Assembly: GCA_026214975.1 (NCBI GenBank)
Contig: JAOBSW010001262.1
Location: forward strand, 1 to 64,000
DNA length: 64,000 nt
DNA from: Gentiana macrophylla
Taxonomy: Eukaryota; Streptophyta; Magnoliopsida; Gentianales; Gentianaceae
Direction: 5' to 3'
A model generated the notes under the pieces. That model was given only the letters and a program-made list of their open reading frames with translations. It was not told the DNA's origin and searched no databases. Position numbers and translations under genes: made by a program. Positions 24,744-35,060 of the stretch are shown here, one piece after another (within the stretch, counting starts at the first letter, position 1; every line of letters starts with the position of its first letter).

Positions 24744-26551
24744 TGTTTAGGGCCAAATTATAGTGATTTTTATATATATATTGTATAACAATTTTCCCCC
24801 GTATATGTATTATTTTCATAGAAATAGGGCTTTATATTGAAATATTGAGTAAATGATGTTTTTAATAGTTAAATCTCAAAACGTAACGATTTATGTGCGT
24901 AATTGATGATTTTATGTTATTTTGGAAATACGTTACGCTTTGGTATGTTTTCCTATTGTTGTAGATACTCATTGATGATGGGAGAGAGGATTTTAGAGAG
25001 CCAAATTCGTGATTGGAAAGGATCAATCAAAGTTATGGAATACTGAAAGATATAAGGAAAGAAATCAATCAAGATGAATGTTGGGAAATCAGGATTCCGG
25101 GTAGTCCTGACTTCCGATGCAGTTCTTGATATGATAACAACCGATTTGACTCTGGACCTCAAGAGAAGAGTTGTAGGGCTTGAAGAGAGGATTCTACAGG
25201 ATTTTTAATCACTCCATTCCGACTTACGAGGCCCGAGATATGAGCGTTACAAGTTTGGATGCTGTTGCTGAATATAGTGAACGGGCGTCCGACATTATGG
25301 ACGGGCGTCCGGCACCTTTACTGTAGCAACCGACTTGATTTTTCTATAAAAGCAGCTGCGATTCCAACCCTAATTACATCAGATTTTTCATACGAAAATT
25401 ACACAGGCACGGCAGCCGCTTCGCAGGAGCTTTCAAGGCCGATCACCCGAGCCTTGTGCTCGGGTGATCGGGGTTAGATTAGGTCTTTTATTTTGTCTTT
25501 TTCCTTCTTGTTCGAGCATGATGAAGGCTTGAAGCTTTCATCCATGGAGCAGCCATGTAATCCTTTTTCTACGCAGCACTTTGATTCCTTTCTATGGATA
25601 TTTTGTAAGTTTTATTTATAATTGTTTCTTTTTCTATGTTCAATTGTATCTTGCAATATATATCGAAAGATGATTGTATGATTTGATGCTACCGTATGAC
25701 GGAAGTCGGTGTAGTTTAGATCGCCATAGGAAAGATTAGATTTTTAATCTATACATAACGGAAATTCGTAGGTTAAATATCTAGGTTTACGAGAGGACCA
25801 CAATTTGATTAATTCGATGCAATATTTTCTTAGAATTGAATTGAGGGATATCACCGTTACCGGAACGATATGATTTTTCACGTGTTTATTTCATTAAGTT
25901 GTTCTTGTTTTCTTTCATGATTTATATGGTTATATGTTAATCGAATTTAGATAACGAAAGTTAATAGATTCATTAGATTGTCGTGAGGAGATTGACAATT
26001 ATTATTCCAACAAGCGGAAGTTGAGGATAATGTTGTTAGATTAGGATTTCATCCATATCTTTGATTTGTAACGATATTAGTTAAGACCGGAAGGTAAATT
26101 AATGGCGTGATAAATCGGAAGAGGAAACGCTCCTTTAGATAAGATAATAATCCAAGATAACTTGTGAATGAATGTATGTTGATCTTATTTCTTTCGGTGG
26201 GGTGATGGTTTTGGGGGAAGAGGTTGATCATGGTTCGTTTATGGTTGTTTGATAGATAGATTTACCGCTTCCGTAGATGTAGTTTTATTTATGTTTTTAT
26301 CGCTTTTATCCTTCCTGGCTTTGGATTAACAATCCTCTGTCCAGTTTATTTTCCGTTTTAGTTTAGGTTTAGGTTAATAAAGAAGAATTAATAAGCTAGA
26401 TTCAATAGCCCTTTTCCCTGCGGATCGATACCCGTACTTATCCAACTTTACTAGCAACTACCCGGTATTCGGCCGGTTAGGAGGTAGTTTTGCATGGTAG
26501 TATAGGTTTATAAATTTTCTTTTGTTTTAATGATGCAAAATCTCCCCAACA
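24744..26551 (+). repeat. 5' LTR of the Athila-like element
   Basis: The LTR starts TGTTTAGGGCC and ends CTCCCCAACA. It is repeated at 29443-31249 with few differences. A GC-rich word, GGGCGTCCG, occurs twice 24 bp apart at about 25285-25312. Downstream is a run of small stem-loops with CGGAA in the loop (listed separately). Confidence 0.92.
25689..26031 (+). repeat. stem-loop series with CGGAA loops in the 5' LTR
   Basis: Several short inverted repeats lie close together. The longest is AGATTTTTAA (25738) paired with TTAAATATCT (25773), nine of ten pairs, around ACGGAA. Others are ATATC/GATAT at 25848-25871 around CCGGAAC, ATTGTC/GACAAT at 25977-25999, and ATTATTCC/GGATAAT at 26001-26031 around GCGGAAG. 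CTACCG/CGGTGTAG lies at 25689-25714 around ACGGAAG. The 3' LTR repeats them. Stems this short can arise by chance; the shared loop word is the reason to list them. Confidence 0.5.
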
Positions 26552-26555
26552 AAAG

Positions 26556-26573
26556 TGGCGCCGTTGCCGGGAA
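26556..26573 (+). other. primer-binding site (tRNA-Asp type) of the Athila-like element
   Basis: TGGCGCCGTTGCCGGGAA lies four bases after the LTR end. It is complementary to the 3' end of plant tRNA-Asp as in Athila elements. Confidence 0.85.
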
Positions 26574-27196
26574 TAGGTGTCATGTTGAATCTAGTTTTGT
26601 TAGTTCTCGATTTTGTTACGTTTTATTTTTGTTTTTAATAAAAGTAGCGTATACCAAGTTGAGAGTTTTTATTTTGCCGTGTTTCGATGACCGTTAGGTT
26701 AAGAATGTGCAAAGTTTTTACTCAACTTGTTTTACGTGAAGTTTATATGTTTATGTGTTACCTAGTCTAACCCCTGTGCTTAATTTGATAAAATTTCTTT
26801 GTCTTTGATGATCTCGTGTTGCCGTGTTGTGTTCATAAGTATTTAGGGTTTCTTTGTGTTTTTCCTGCTTTGTCTGCGCATTCTTGTTGTATGGGCGGCG
26901 TCACATTACATTGGGCGCCCGTCCGATTCTTCATCTGCAGTGAACGAAGCGTTGGGAAGTATTGGACTCTCGTCCGTTCAAATATTTTCAATCTCGTTCG
27001 ATTTAGAGGACCAGACGGCGTCTATACTTTACGACGCCCGTCGGTCGTTTTTTTCAAAGCCAGGCAGCGTCACGCAAGGTGGAACGCCGTCGATTACGAG
27101 AACGCTAAGTGAGCGTTCGTCCGAGGTTGATCCAGGTTCTAAATTTCTTGATTTTATTTTCAATGCTTTTATTTGATGTGGATTTTTCATTCGAGC

Positions 27197-28060
27197 TTCG
27201 TGGCTAATTGATTTTTACATAGATGCCACGAACTTATATGTTTTTACCTTTCCATCTATGAATCCATGTTAGATAATTGATCAATTCCTTATATATGATT
27301 CATCTAGGCATGTTATAGTATTTATCGGTTCTCGTAAGCTATAATCGCTCTTATGGTTAATTAGTAGCTAATGTCGGTTCCCGTATGCTACATACCGCTC
27401 CGATGAATCTTTTAAGCTTTTAAGACTTACGTGCTTCCTTTGTTTTTATAGTTCATATGGGTAGCTACCGCCGGTTTTCCGTATGCTACGTCCTTTCTCC
27501 ATATGAGTTATACATTTAGATAGATGATTTGTTGGTTTCCATAAGTCTATCACTTTCGATAAGTCTTAAAGCGCGTCGGCACTAGTAGTGACAAAGATCG
27601 TTTATCGTAACCTGTCATTATGTGGTAGACGTTTATATATATGTCGTGTTGCATATAGTGGGCTAGTTTTCTTTCTTTTATTTTATTTTCTTTTTGCATA
27701 TCATTTAAATGCATTTCATTTAGTTGCATTTCATATAGTTGCATTGTTTTTCTATTTTTCCTTTTATTTTTCTTAAGTGTGGTCACTGTCGGTTTTCGTA
27801 ATACCACCTAGTTTATTTTTCTTTTTGAGTGTAGTTAACTGTCGGTTTCCGTAATACTACCTCGTTTTTTTCCATGATGGTTACTGTTGGTTTTCCATAT
27901 GCCATCATTATTTTAGTATTGCATATCACGTAGGTTGCATTGTAATTTTTATCCATTTAGATTTCACCTAGCCTACTATTATTCATATGTGCTTTATTGT
28001 GAGTTCTTTGTTGGTTTCCGTCGCTCACATTTTTATTGATGAACTTTATAAGCTTCGTGG
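27197..28060 (+). repeat. array of about ten stem-loops with a shared loop sequence
   Basis: Eight copies of a loop word close to YGGTTTTCCGTA are each enclosed by a different perfect inverted repeat at nearly constant distance. They are TTATAG/CTATAA (27313-27344), GTAGC/GCTAC (27364-27391), GTAGC/GCTAC with an outer CATATGG/CCATATG (27454-27505), GATAGA/TCTATC (27519-27551), GTGGT/ACCAC (27779-27807), GTAGT/ACTAC (27831-27860), ATGATGG/CCATCAT (27874-27908) and TGTGAG/CTCACA (27998-28029). The loop is 18-21 bases each time. Further stems without the full loop word are TTCGTGGC/GCCACGAA (27197-27232), ATGAATC/GATTCAT (27258-27303) and TGACA/TGTCA (27589-27617). Stem sequences differ while pairing is kept. 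Confidence 0.75.
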
Positions 28061-28393
28061 CTTACGCTTAGATGTCCTGTGTTTTACTGGTTGGTAATTT
28101 TCCATCCGAGCTATTCTATCATGTGCTTATATCTTCTCTTTCACTCTCCTGTTGTTATATTTCTCCCCTATTCCCGAGGTATTTCATGTTTGTCAAGTGT
28201 GCAGGGTGTTTGCATTAGCAATTGTGCGCTTTTAGATGAAGCCAGTTTTCCGGTGGATGGTCCACAGTTTACTGCTTTCATCAGGCGTTTCTGGATTTGA
28301 GTCGGAGCACTTCCGGAATTGCCACTTTAGACCTATAATCAGCTAAGTATTTTCTTTCTTTTTAATTCTGCACAACATGAGGACATGTTGTAA

Positions 28394-28413
28394 TTTAAGT
28401 GTGGGGGAGGGGA
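28394..28413 (+). other. second, internal polypurine tract
   Basis: TTTAAGTGTGGGGGAGGGGA resembles the 3' tract AAGTGTGGGGG at 29430-29440 and lies about 1 kb upstream of it. A central tract is known in some gypsy lineages. Here it could equally be the original 3' tract of a duplicated segment. Confidence 0.5.
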
Positions 28414-29429
28414 TGGTTTATGTGTATCTACTTTCATTTGCTCATATTAGTTATAATTTTCTATGAAAAGTGCAAAATTTTCAAAATTTTGTTTAGTCCT
28501 GAGTAACATTTCAATGGCATGCTAGTTTTATAATCTGGCACCTTTAGTTGTTATCAGTAGTCATATCATGTTCTGAGAATAGGTTTAGTAAGTCGATACT
28601 CACTTGAACTTCATTTCACGAACCTATTAGATGAAGAGCCAAATATAGAATAGTTTCCGGTTAGTTAAAGGAAAGTTAATTCTTGATCTGAGATAACACT
28701 TATTTAGCATTAATGAAAGTTAAGAACTTGTGCTATACTCATGAGTTAGAATCTCGAGTACCTTAGTGTTCTTGAGAACTTTGAGAGTCTTGAATGTGTT
28801 AGAAATATATTTGATTGAGAGTTTCCAAAGAGTTTGAAAAATATAAAAATATATATATCTATAAATAATAAATGAATAGAATTTCTTATGGGAATTTTGT
28901 TTGTAACTATCACCTCGAGTCCATTTGGATCACGCCCTGATTGGGAGTGTGGTTTACCTTAGATGATAAGGGATTGAGTGATCTCGGGGTGATTGCCTCT
29001 AATGTAGGGAGTGTGTTATACTTTTGAGACGCGACGATAGGAAATATAAAATATAAAATATACGCTTTTGGAACACTAAGTCAAGTTGATCTAAACCCAG
29101 TAGAGACCGAGAGGTATTTTCTTGGCACTAAGTAAAGGAGTTTAATTGTGAGTTGGTTACTATGTTCTTGGTAATTAGTTTTTGTTAGGTAAGTCTTTGT
29201 AGATAGAATGAAGTTTTCGTTTAGTTGACCGGATAAGCTGTTAGTGCTTGATGTATTATATCAAGAGAGGATCGGTGGAAGTTTAGTAGGTTCTCGCACA
29301 CACATCACCGAGTGAGGTCGATTTCTTGAATACTAGCTTGTCATGATTTTGACTATATCTCGTGTCGAGTTATGTGGATTCTTGATAGTATGTTCTTGTT
29401 TTGTTTTGCTCGGGGACGAGCAAAAGATA

Positions 29430-29442
29430 AGTGTGGGGGTGT
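29430..29442 (+). other. polypurine tract of the Athila-like element
   Basis: AGTGTGGGGGTGT directly precedes the TGTTTAGG start of the 3' LTR. Upstream GGGGACGAGCAAAAG is the usual context in Athila/Tat elements. Confidence 0.8.
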
Positions 29443-31249
29443 TGTTTAGGGCCAAATTATAGTGATTTATATATATATATATTGTATAACAATTTTCCCC
29501 CGTATATGTATTATTTTCATAGAAATAGGGCTTTATATTGAAATATTGAGTAAATGATGTTTTTAATAGTTAAATCTCAAAACGTAACGATTTATGTGCG
29601 TAATTGATGATTTTATGTTATTTTGGAAATACGTTACGCTTTGGTATGTTTTCCTATTGTTGTAGATACTCATTGATGATGGGAGAGAGGATTTTAGAGA
29701 GCCAAATTCGTGATTGGAAAGGATCAATCAAAGTTATGGAATATTGAAAGATATAAGGAAAGAAATCAATCAAGATGAATGTTGGGAAATCAGATTCAGG
29801 TAGTCCCGACTTCCGACGCAGTTCTTGATATGATAACAACCGATTTGACTCTGGACCTCAAGAGAAGAGTTGTAGGGCTTGAAGAGAGGATTCTACAGGA
29901 TTTTTAATCACTCCATTCCGACTTACGAGGCCCGAGATATGAGCGTTACAAGTTTGGATGCTGTTGCTGAATATAGTGAACGGGCGTCCGACATTATGGA
30001 CGGGCGTCCGGCACCTTTACTGTAGCAACCGACTTGATTTTTCTATAAAAGCAGCTGCGATTCCAACCCTAATTACATCAGATTTTTCATACGAAAATTA
30101 CACAGACAGCAGCCGCTTTCTGGGAGCTTTCAAGGCCGATCACCCGAGCCTTGTGCTCGGGTGATCGGGGTTAGATTAGGTCTTTTATTTTGTTCTTTTT
30201 CCTTCTTGTTCGAGCATGATGAAGGCTTGAAGCTTTCATCCATGGAGCAGCCATGTAATCCTTTTTTCTGCAGCACTTTGATTCCTTTCTATGGATATTT
30301 TGTAAGTTTTATTTATAATTGTTTCTTTTTCTATGTTCAATTGTATCTTGCAATATATATCGAAAGATGATTGTATGATTTGATGCTACCGTATGACGGA
30401 AGTCGGTGTAGTTTAGATCGCCATAGGAAAGATTAGATTTTTAATCTATACATAACGGAAGTTAAGTAGGTTAAATATCTAGGTTTACGAGAGGACCACA
30501 ATTTGATTAATTCGATGCAATATTTTCTTAGAATTGAATTGAGGATATCACCGTTACGGAAAGATATGATTTTTCACGTGTTTATTTCATTAAGTTGTTC
30601 TTGTTTTCTTTCATGATTTATATGGTTATATGTTAATCGAATTTAGATAACGAAAGTTAATAGATTCATTAGATTGTCGTGAGGGAGATTGACAATTATT
30701 ATTCCAACAAACGGAAGTTGAGGGATAATGTTGTTAGATTAGGATTTCATCCATATCTTTGATTTGTAACGATATTAGTTAAGACCGGAAGGTAAACTAA
30801 TTAATGGCGTGATAAATCGGAAGAGGAAACGCTCCTTTAGATAAGATAATAATCCAAGATAACTTGTGAATGAATGTATGTTGATCTTATTTCTTTCGGT
30901 GGGGTGATGGTTGTTGGGAAGAGGTTGATCATGGTTCGTTTATGGTTGTTCAGTAGATAGATTTACCGCTTCCGTAGATGTAGTTTTATTTATGTTTTTA
31001 TCGCTTTTATCCTTCACGGCTTTGGATTAACAATCCTCTGTCGATTTATTTTCCGTTTAGTTTAGGTTTAGGTTAATAAAGAAGAATTAATAAGCTAGAT
31101 TCAATAGCCCTTTTCCCTGCGGATCGATACCCGTACTTATCCAACTTTACTAGCAACTACCCGGTATTCGGCCGGTTAGGAGGTAGTTTTGCATGGTAGT
31201 ATAGGTTTATAAATTTTCTTTTGTTTTAATGATGCAAAATCTCCCCAAC
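29443..31249 (+). repeat. 3' LTR of the Athila-like element
   Basis: The LTR starts TGTTTAGGGCC and ends CTCCCCAAC; the last base of the canonical end reads G instead of A. It is a near-copy of 24744-26551. Differences again cluster at CAG/CTG, for example TGTCCAGTTTAT against TGTCGATTTAT and CCTGGC against CACGGC. Confidence 0.92.
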
Positions 31250-31943
31250 GAAGAACCTATAACTTTCTTGAGGAGGTACTCATTCATATTTTCTACTATT
31301 TTCAAGTTTGTCTTGTATTTATGAAGAAAAAAAAATTGCCGCATGATGTTTTATCGTTGTTTGTGACGGTGATTGATTTTGTTAGGTCCTTGCTTTATGT
31401 GATCATCCAGCCATTTTGGACAAAAAGTGAGACACGAGGGCTATTCATGTTCAAAGATCTCATTTGCTTAATCGCTCTTTGAATACATTTTGTGTTTGCT
31501 TGCATGATATCATAGGCTATAACTTAGAAAAGTAAATTATCCACTGATTGTGAACATTCTAATGGAATGTAAATGTCAAAGAAAAGAAAAGAAAATGCAT
31601 GGTGAGAGTGAAAGTGCAAGATGAAAGCGTTGGGGATATAAATGCAAAAATTGTGAAACAATAAGTACCAAAAGCGTTTTATCCCTTTATAAACTTACCT
31701 TGTTTGGCGATTATCGAATCTTTGTGCTCTAATTCTTATTTTGCCTTCCTAATTTGTTAATGACGGATGACCGAGTATCGGTTTCCTTAGAATCGATAAT
31801 AGGCATGTCTGTCTTGTTCAAATACAATAAACTATCTAACCTTTTTCTTCTTTTTGTCGTCTCGATATGAATTCAAGATGCTTTTTCGATTTATGTTTGA
31901 TAAATTTTAATATTTGATATGACAATTATGTCATGAATGGCAG
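31250..31943. other. spacer upstream of the MAPK fragment
   Basis: About 690 bp of AT-rich sequence. It is presumably intron or degraded exon of the MAP kinase fragment or of the DUF547 gene. No long open frame, repeat or clear splice-bounded exon was found. Confidence 0.4.
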
Positions 31944-32419
31944 ATTCGAAATGAAAAAGCAAGAAGATATCTTAGTAACATGAGAAAAAAACAGCCTGTC
32001 CCATTTGAGTGTAAATTCCCCAATGCAGATCCGTTGGCTCTTCGCTTTTACAACGTTTGATTTCATTTGACCCGAAAGACCGACCAGCCTCATGAAGAGG
32101 TGATTTTTGAACTTAAAGCACTTTCACAGATTAATAAGAGTCGTTTTTAGGTTTTGAGATGATTAAAGTGGACAAATGTCGAATTTTAATTCATAAAGTC
32201 TAAAATGCCCTCTTTTCTTAACTAACTTTTCAGGGCCTTTCGGATCCTTACTTTTATGGTTTAGCTAATGTGGAGCGTGAACCGGTTACTCAACCTATAT
32301 CAAAGCTCGAGTTTGAGTTTGAGAGGAGAAAATTGACAAAAGAAGGCGTTAGGGAGTTGATTTATCGAGAGGTGTGTGACGATGCATCAACTCTTTTTAA
32401 GAGGTGTGTAGCCCGATAG
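31944..32419 (+). pseudogene. 3' exons of a plant TDY-class MAP kinase
   Basis: MAP kinases of this class phosphorylate proteins in plant stress and growth signalling. Exon 31944-32099 follows a GAATGGCAG acceptor and reads IRNEKARRYLSNMRKKQPVP then KFPNADPLALRF. A frameshift then spoils the following FDPKDRP block (readable as HLTRKTDQ in the shifted frame). Exon 32234-32419 follows TTTTCAG and reads GLSDPYFYGLANVEREPVTQ, then KLEFEFERRKLTKEGVREL, which is the C-terminal end of the kinase fold plus the common-docking-side region. It stops at 32417. The catalytic lobe and activation loop are absent, so it is a fragment. It runs in the same direction as the DUF547 fragment. Confidence 0.85.
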
Positions 32420-32689
32420 CTACAAGACTCGAGAGTCCTTCAAAGCAATGTGAAGGATCATCGGTGACACAAAAGCGGGATTGGTCCACGTAGCTTGTTT
32501 AAGAGTGCTAGCGACAAATATTTTGTAAATTTTCTACAAATGTACGTTACTCTGTTATTAGATGCTAATATGTAAATCTATAGTCAACAATAGTACATTA
32601 TCTTAATGTAATATAATTATGCATATTATGGTAATCTACAACCCATTAACCAAACAAACCCCACCCAAAACAACTACTTAAAAAAAAAT

Positions 32690-33045
32690 GGAAAATTAGG
32701 GATAAGGACACAATCTGAAATATTTTTAAGTAACAGGACAACTACATATTTTTTATAGGGAGAAGGACAACTGCATAATTTTTATAGCGAGAAGGACAAA
32801 CAGTGAATCCCGAAATCGGTGAATTTCGACAGTGAATCGAAAATTAGTGAATTTCGACGATGAATTTTGAAAATTAGTGAATTTCGATGATGAATTTCGT
32901 CAATTGAATTTAAAGCAATTGAATTTCGAACACAAGTGAATTTCGATGAGTGAATAAATAGTTTTGTCCTTTATGCAAAAGTTTCAAAAAACTGTCCTTC
33001 TACTCAATTGATGAAATATTTCTGTCCTTCTCCCTCATTCCCCCA
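32690..33045. repeat. foldback repeat built from GAGAAGGACAA modules
   Basis: The left arm holds AAGGACA words at about 32704, 32763 and 32791. The right arm holds the inverse GTCCTTCT words at about 32992 and 33023. The centre (32810-32960) is a degenerate tandem of GTGAATTTCGAC-type units. There is no coding capacity. A similar arrangement is at 44185-44415, so this is probably a family of small non-autonomous elements. Confidence 0.5.
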
Positions 33046-33093
33046 AAAAAAAATGCGCCTAAATGAGCACTATTATATATAAAACCAGGGCAG

Positions 33094-33121
33094 ACTGTGC
33101 AACGCACAGTGTTGCCACTAG
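33094..33121 (+). other. Helitron-type 3' terminus
   Basis: The hairpin CTGTGC-AAC-GCACAG is followed by TGTTGCCA and the terminal CTAG, and then by host T and a short (TA)n run. The hairpin-to-CTRR spacing is as expected for a Helitron end. It falls about 37 bp before exon 3 of gene copy A, so the insertion is in an intron. Confidence 0.55.
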
Positions 33122-33158
33122 TATATATATATATATATATGTATGGTGGTACCTTCAG

Positions 33159-34339
33159 TGGCTCCCGTGGAAAAGGAAGGGCATCAAATAAATTAAAGAA
33201 TCTTTTAGTACGCAGAAGAAAATTGCAGAGCAAGAATTGTTGAATACGCTAAATGTGAAGCTAGAATCCCAGCAGAAGAAAATTGCAGAGCAATTGAATA
33301 AGCAGATTAAAATAGCAGAACAAGGATTGTTGGACACTCTGAATGCCGATTTTAACGACTCCCAGCAGAAGAAAGGGCAGAGGTACGTATACCAATGCCT
33401 TAGAGCCAGCGTGTTCTGTCCCCGGACATGTTTTTGCCCAAAATGATGTCGTTTCGTCTATTTTTCTAATTTTCTTTTTCTTTTTTACAACCATTACTTT
33501 AGAAGATAATTTGAGTATCCACTGAGGTTTTTTTATTTATTTATATTCTTTTTTCCACACCAACAGTGTGGAAGGAATTACATTAAAGAAATTAAAAGAA
33601 CAGCTAGATTCTCAACACAAGAAAATTGAGCAGCTTGATTTCCAACACAAGAATATTGCAGAGCAAGAATTGTTGATGGAGACTCTGAATGCAAAATTCA
33701 ACAACTTCAAAAAAGAGAAATTTGAGCAGCTAGATTCCCAAGAAAAGAAAATTGCAGATCAAAAAGTGTTGCTGGAGACTCTTAATGCAAAATTCAAGAA
33801 TTTCAAAAAAGAGAAATTCGTGCAGCCCGAATTTTCGTGGAAATTAAATGGGCAACTGGATTCCCAAGAAAAGAAAATTGCAGAGCAAGGATTGTTGTTG
33901 GAGACTCTGAAGGAAGATTTCGACAAATTTAAAAAAGAGCAACTAGATTCCCAACAGGAAAAAATTGTAGATCAAGAATTGTTGTTGAAGAGTGATTCGA
34001 ATAAAGATTCCAACAACTCCGTAGAGAAAACTACAGAGTCGGAGACTTCGAATGATGATTTCAACAACTTAGAAGAGGAGAAGAAAAACAAATCACCGTT
34101 CATTAAATTTTTATATCGCGGGAATATGTTTCTACTTTTCGGGTACATTTAGTTATCTGTTTGAATATTTGAGCCTTTTGGTGTGTCTTCTAATTTAACC
34201 TTTCATGCCATTGCAGGTCATTTATTTGGACGATAATACAATTTGTGGTAAGTTATCCATGCTTCACTTGGCTAGTAGGCAAGTCTAGCCTCATAATCTG
34301 CTTGAATGCCGTAGCAGATATTGTATGATGTCACTAAAG

Positions 34340-34376
<37 letters not shown>

Positions 34377-34701
34377 AGCTGGCATTTTGTATTTTCTTTT
34401 TGTTTGTATATCGGGGATCGAACTTGGCATAGTGAGGAGGGTCATTACACTTCCTGATATACACCGGGATTCGAATAACATTAAAAAAATAGCAAATATA
34501 AAAATAAAAATAAACATTATGGTTTTTAGCCTTTTTCTTTCCGTATATGACTTCTAATTTAACCTTTTTATGTGATTGCAGAATTTTGTCATGTTTGGAG
34601 GATCACCGGATAATTTCTTCATAGCTTTTGTTATCTTTTATTTTTTGGGATTAATTCCTTGTTCCTCTTCTAAATTCGATAAGGTTAACTACTATGTTTA
34701 A
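33159..34701 (+). pseudogene. coiled-coil/membrane gene family, copy A
   Basis: This family is not recognised. Exons, numbered by copy B, are 33159-33382 (exon 3), 33567-34142 (exon 4), 34217-34247 (exon 5) and 34582-34701 (exon 6), all with GT-AG borders. Exon 4 encodes about four repeats of a 32-residue charged unit containing LDSQEKKIA, ETLNAKF and NFKKEKF, which should form a coiled coil. Exon 5 adds SFIWTIIQFV. Exon 6 adds FGGSPDNFFIAFVIFYFLGL, a membrane segment, and stops at 34701. Exons 4-6 are open and in phase. Exon 3 is 224 bp against 225 in copy B and shifts frame near 33200, at a CAG-rich spot. Exons 1-2 are not found upstream, where the Helitron end lies. Confidence 0.68.
34342..34373 (+). 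repeat. A-tract in intron 5 of copy A
   Basis: An uninterrupted run of about 32 A follows ATGATGTCACTAAAGGC. Copy B has the same context at about 50865 with a much shorter run, so the tract expanded after duplication. Its length is likely imprecise. Confidence 0.8.
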
Positions 34702-34709
34702 AAAAATCA

Positions 34710-35060
34710 ATTAAACATCAAGGCAATTTATTTGGAGTAGTGGAGCGTCTAGGAGTTTCTTCGTTTGTGATGGAAAGTGATTGTTTACCATGTGATCTAA
34801 GGCTAGCACGAGATTTTGAGGACTTTTCGGTCTTGGAAAGTGTGGCTCGTAATTGTCTAGCGAGATCTGCGTTTTTTTTACTTCTATTAGGTTTTCTTTC
34901 ATCAGGCGCCTGAGGAATGTCTTAGTGCACCTTTAGCTTTGAATGACTTGGTTCCTCAAGAGGCTTTTTTTTGGGTGGGCTACCACCGGATGATTTTTTT
35001 TTCCCGCATGTTTAGTAGATTTGAATTAATATTATTTTGTTTTTCTAAAAACAAAAATAC
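34710..35060 (+). mobile_element. LINE 3' end (degraded), after copy A
   Basis: The stretch resembles the end of an L1-type ORF2 (RNase H region and short 3' UTR). It ends CCACCGGATGATTTTTTTTT, then TTAGTAGATTTGAATTAATA and TTGTTTTTCTAAAAAC. The same tail is at 41330-41399 and 51655-51730. The junction with the gene (AAATCAATTAAACATCAAG) is shared with copy B at 51345. The LINE therefore inserted before the gene was duplicated. Confidence 0.6.

Larger units (their letters stand above)
24744..31249 (+). mobile_element. Athila-like gypsy element without coding capacity (LARD type)
   Basis: Two near-identical LTRs of about 1.8 kb flank a 2.9-kb internal region. The primer-binding site TGGCGCCGTTGCCGGGAA matches the tRNA-Asp type used by Athila elements. 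The 3' end has the typical GACGAGCAAAAG plus purine tract AAGTGTGGGGG. No gag, RT, RNase H or integrase motif is readable in any frame of the internal region, so it must have moved using another element's proteins. It sits between the DUF547 and MAPK fragments of the candidate Helitron. I found no clean 5-bp target duplication (GTCAG on the left, GAAGA on the right). Confidence 0.88.
22339..33121 (+). mobile_element. candidate Helitron carrying gene fragments, split by a gypsy element
   Basis: The right end has Helitron hallmarks: CTGTGC-AAC-GCACAG can form a hairpin at 33094-33108, and nine bases later the strand ends in CTAG followed by a host T (33118-33122). The proposed left end is a TC after a host A (TCTCTCTACTTATAAATG). 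Inside, in the same direction, are the 5' part of a DUF547 gene and the 3' part of an unrelated MAP kinase gene, both with introns, as Helitrons often carry. No Rep-helicase is present, so it would be non-autonomous. Without the 6.5-kb gypsy insert it would be about 4.3 kb. The left end is much less certain than the right end. Confidence 0.48.

Noticed and set aside
26816..27176. Overlapping frames of 98 and 106 codons in the Athila-like internal region
   Set aside because: They overlap in different frames, lack gag or pol motifs and are not followed by other coding sequence.
27197..28060. Reading the hairpin array as a CRISPR array
   Set aside because: Units are unevenly spaced, spacers are not of constant length, and the element is a plant retrotransposon with no cas-like gene.
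24739..31254. Target-site duplication of the Athila-like element
   Set aside because: GTCAG on the left does not match GAAGA on the right; the right LTR end itself is altered, so no duplication is claimed.
34400..34475. tRNA-like B box (minus strand GTTCGATCCCC) suggesting a SINE or tRNA gene
   Set aside because: No A box at the right distance and no cloverleaf; a similar word at 51175 belongs to the duplicated intron.
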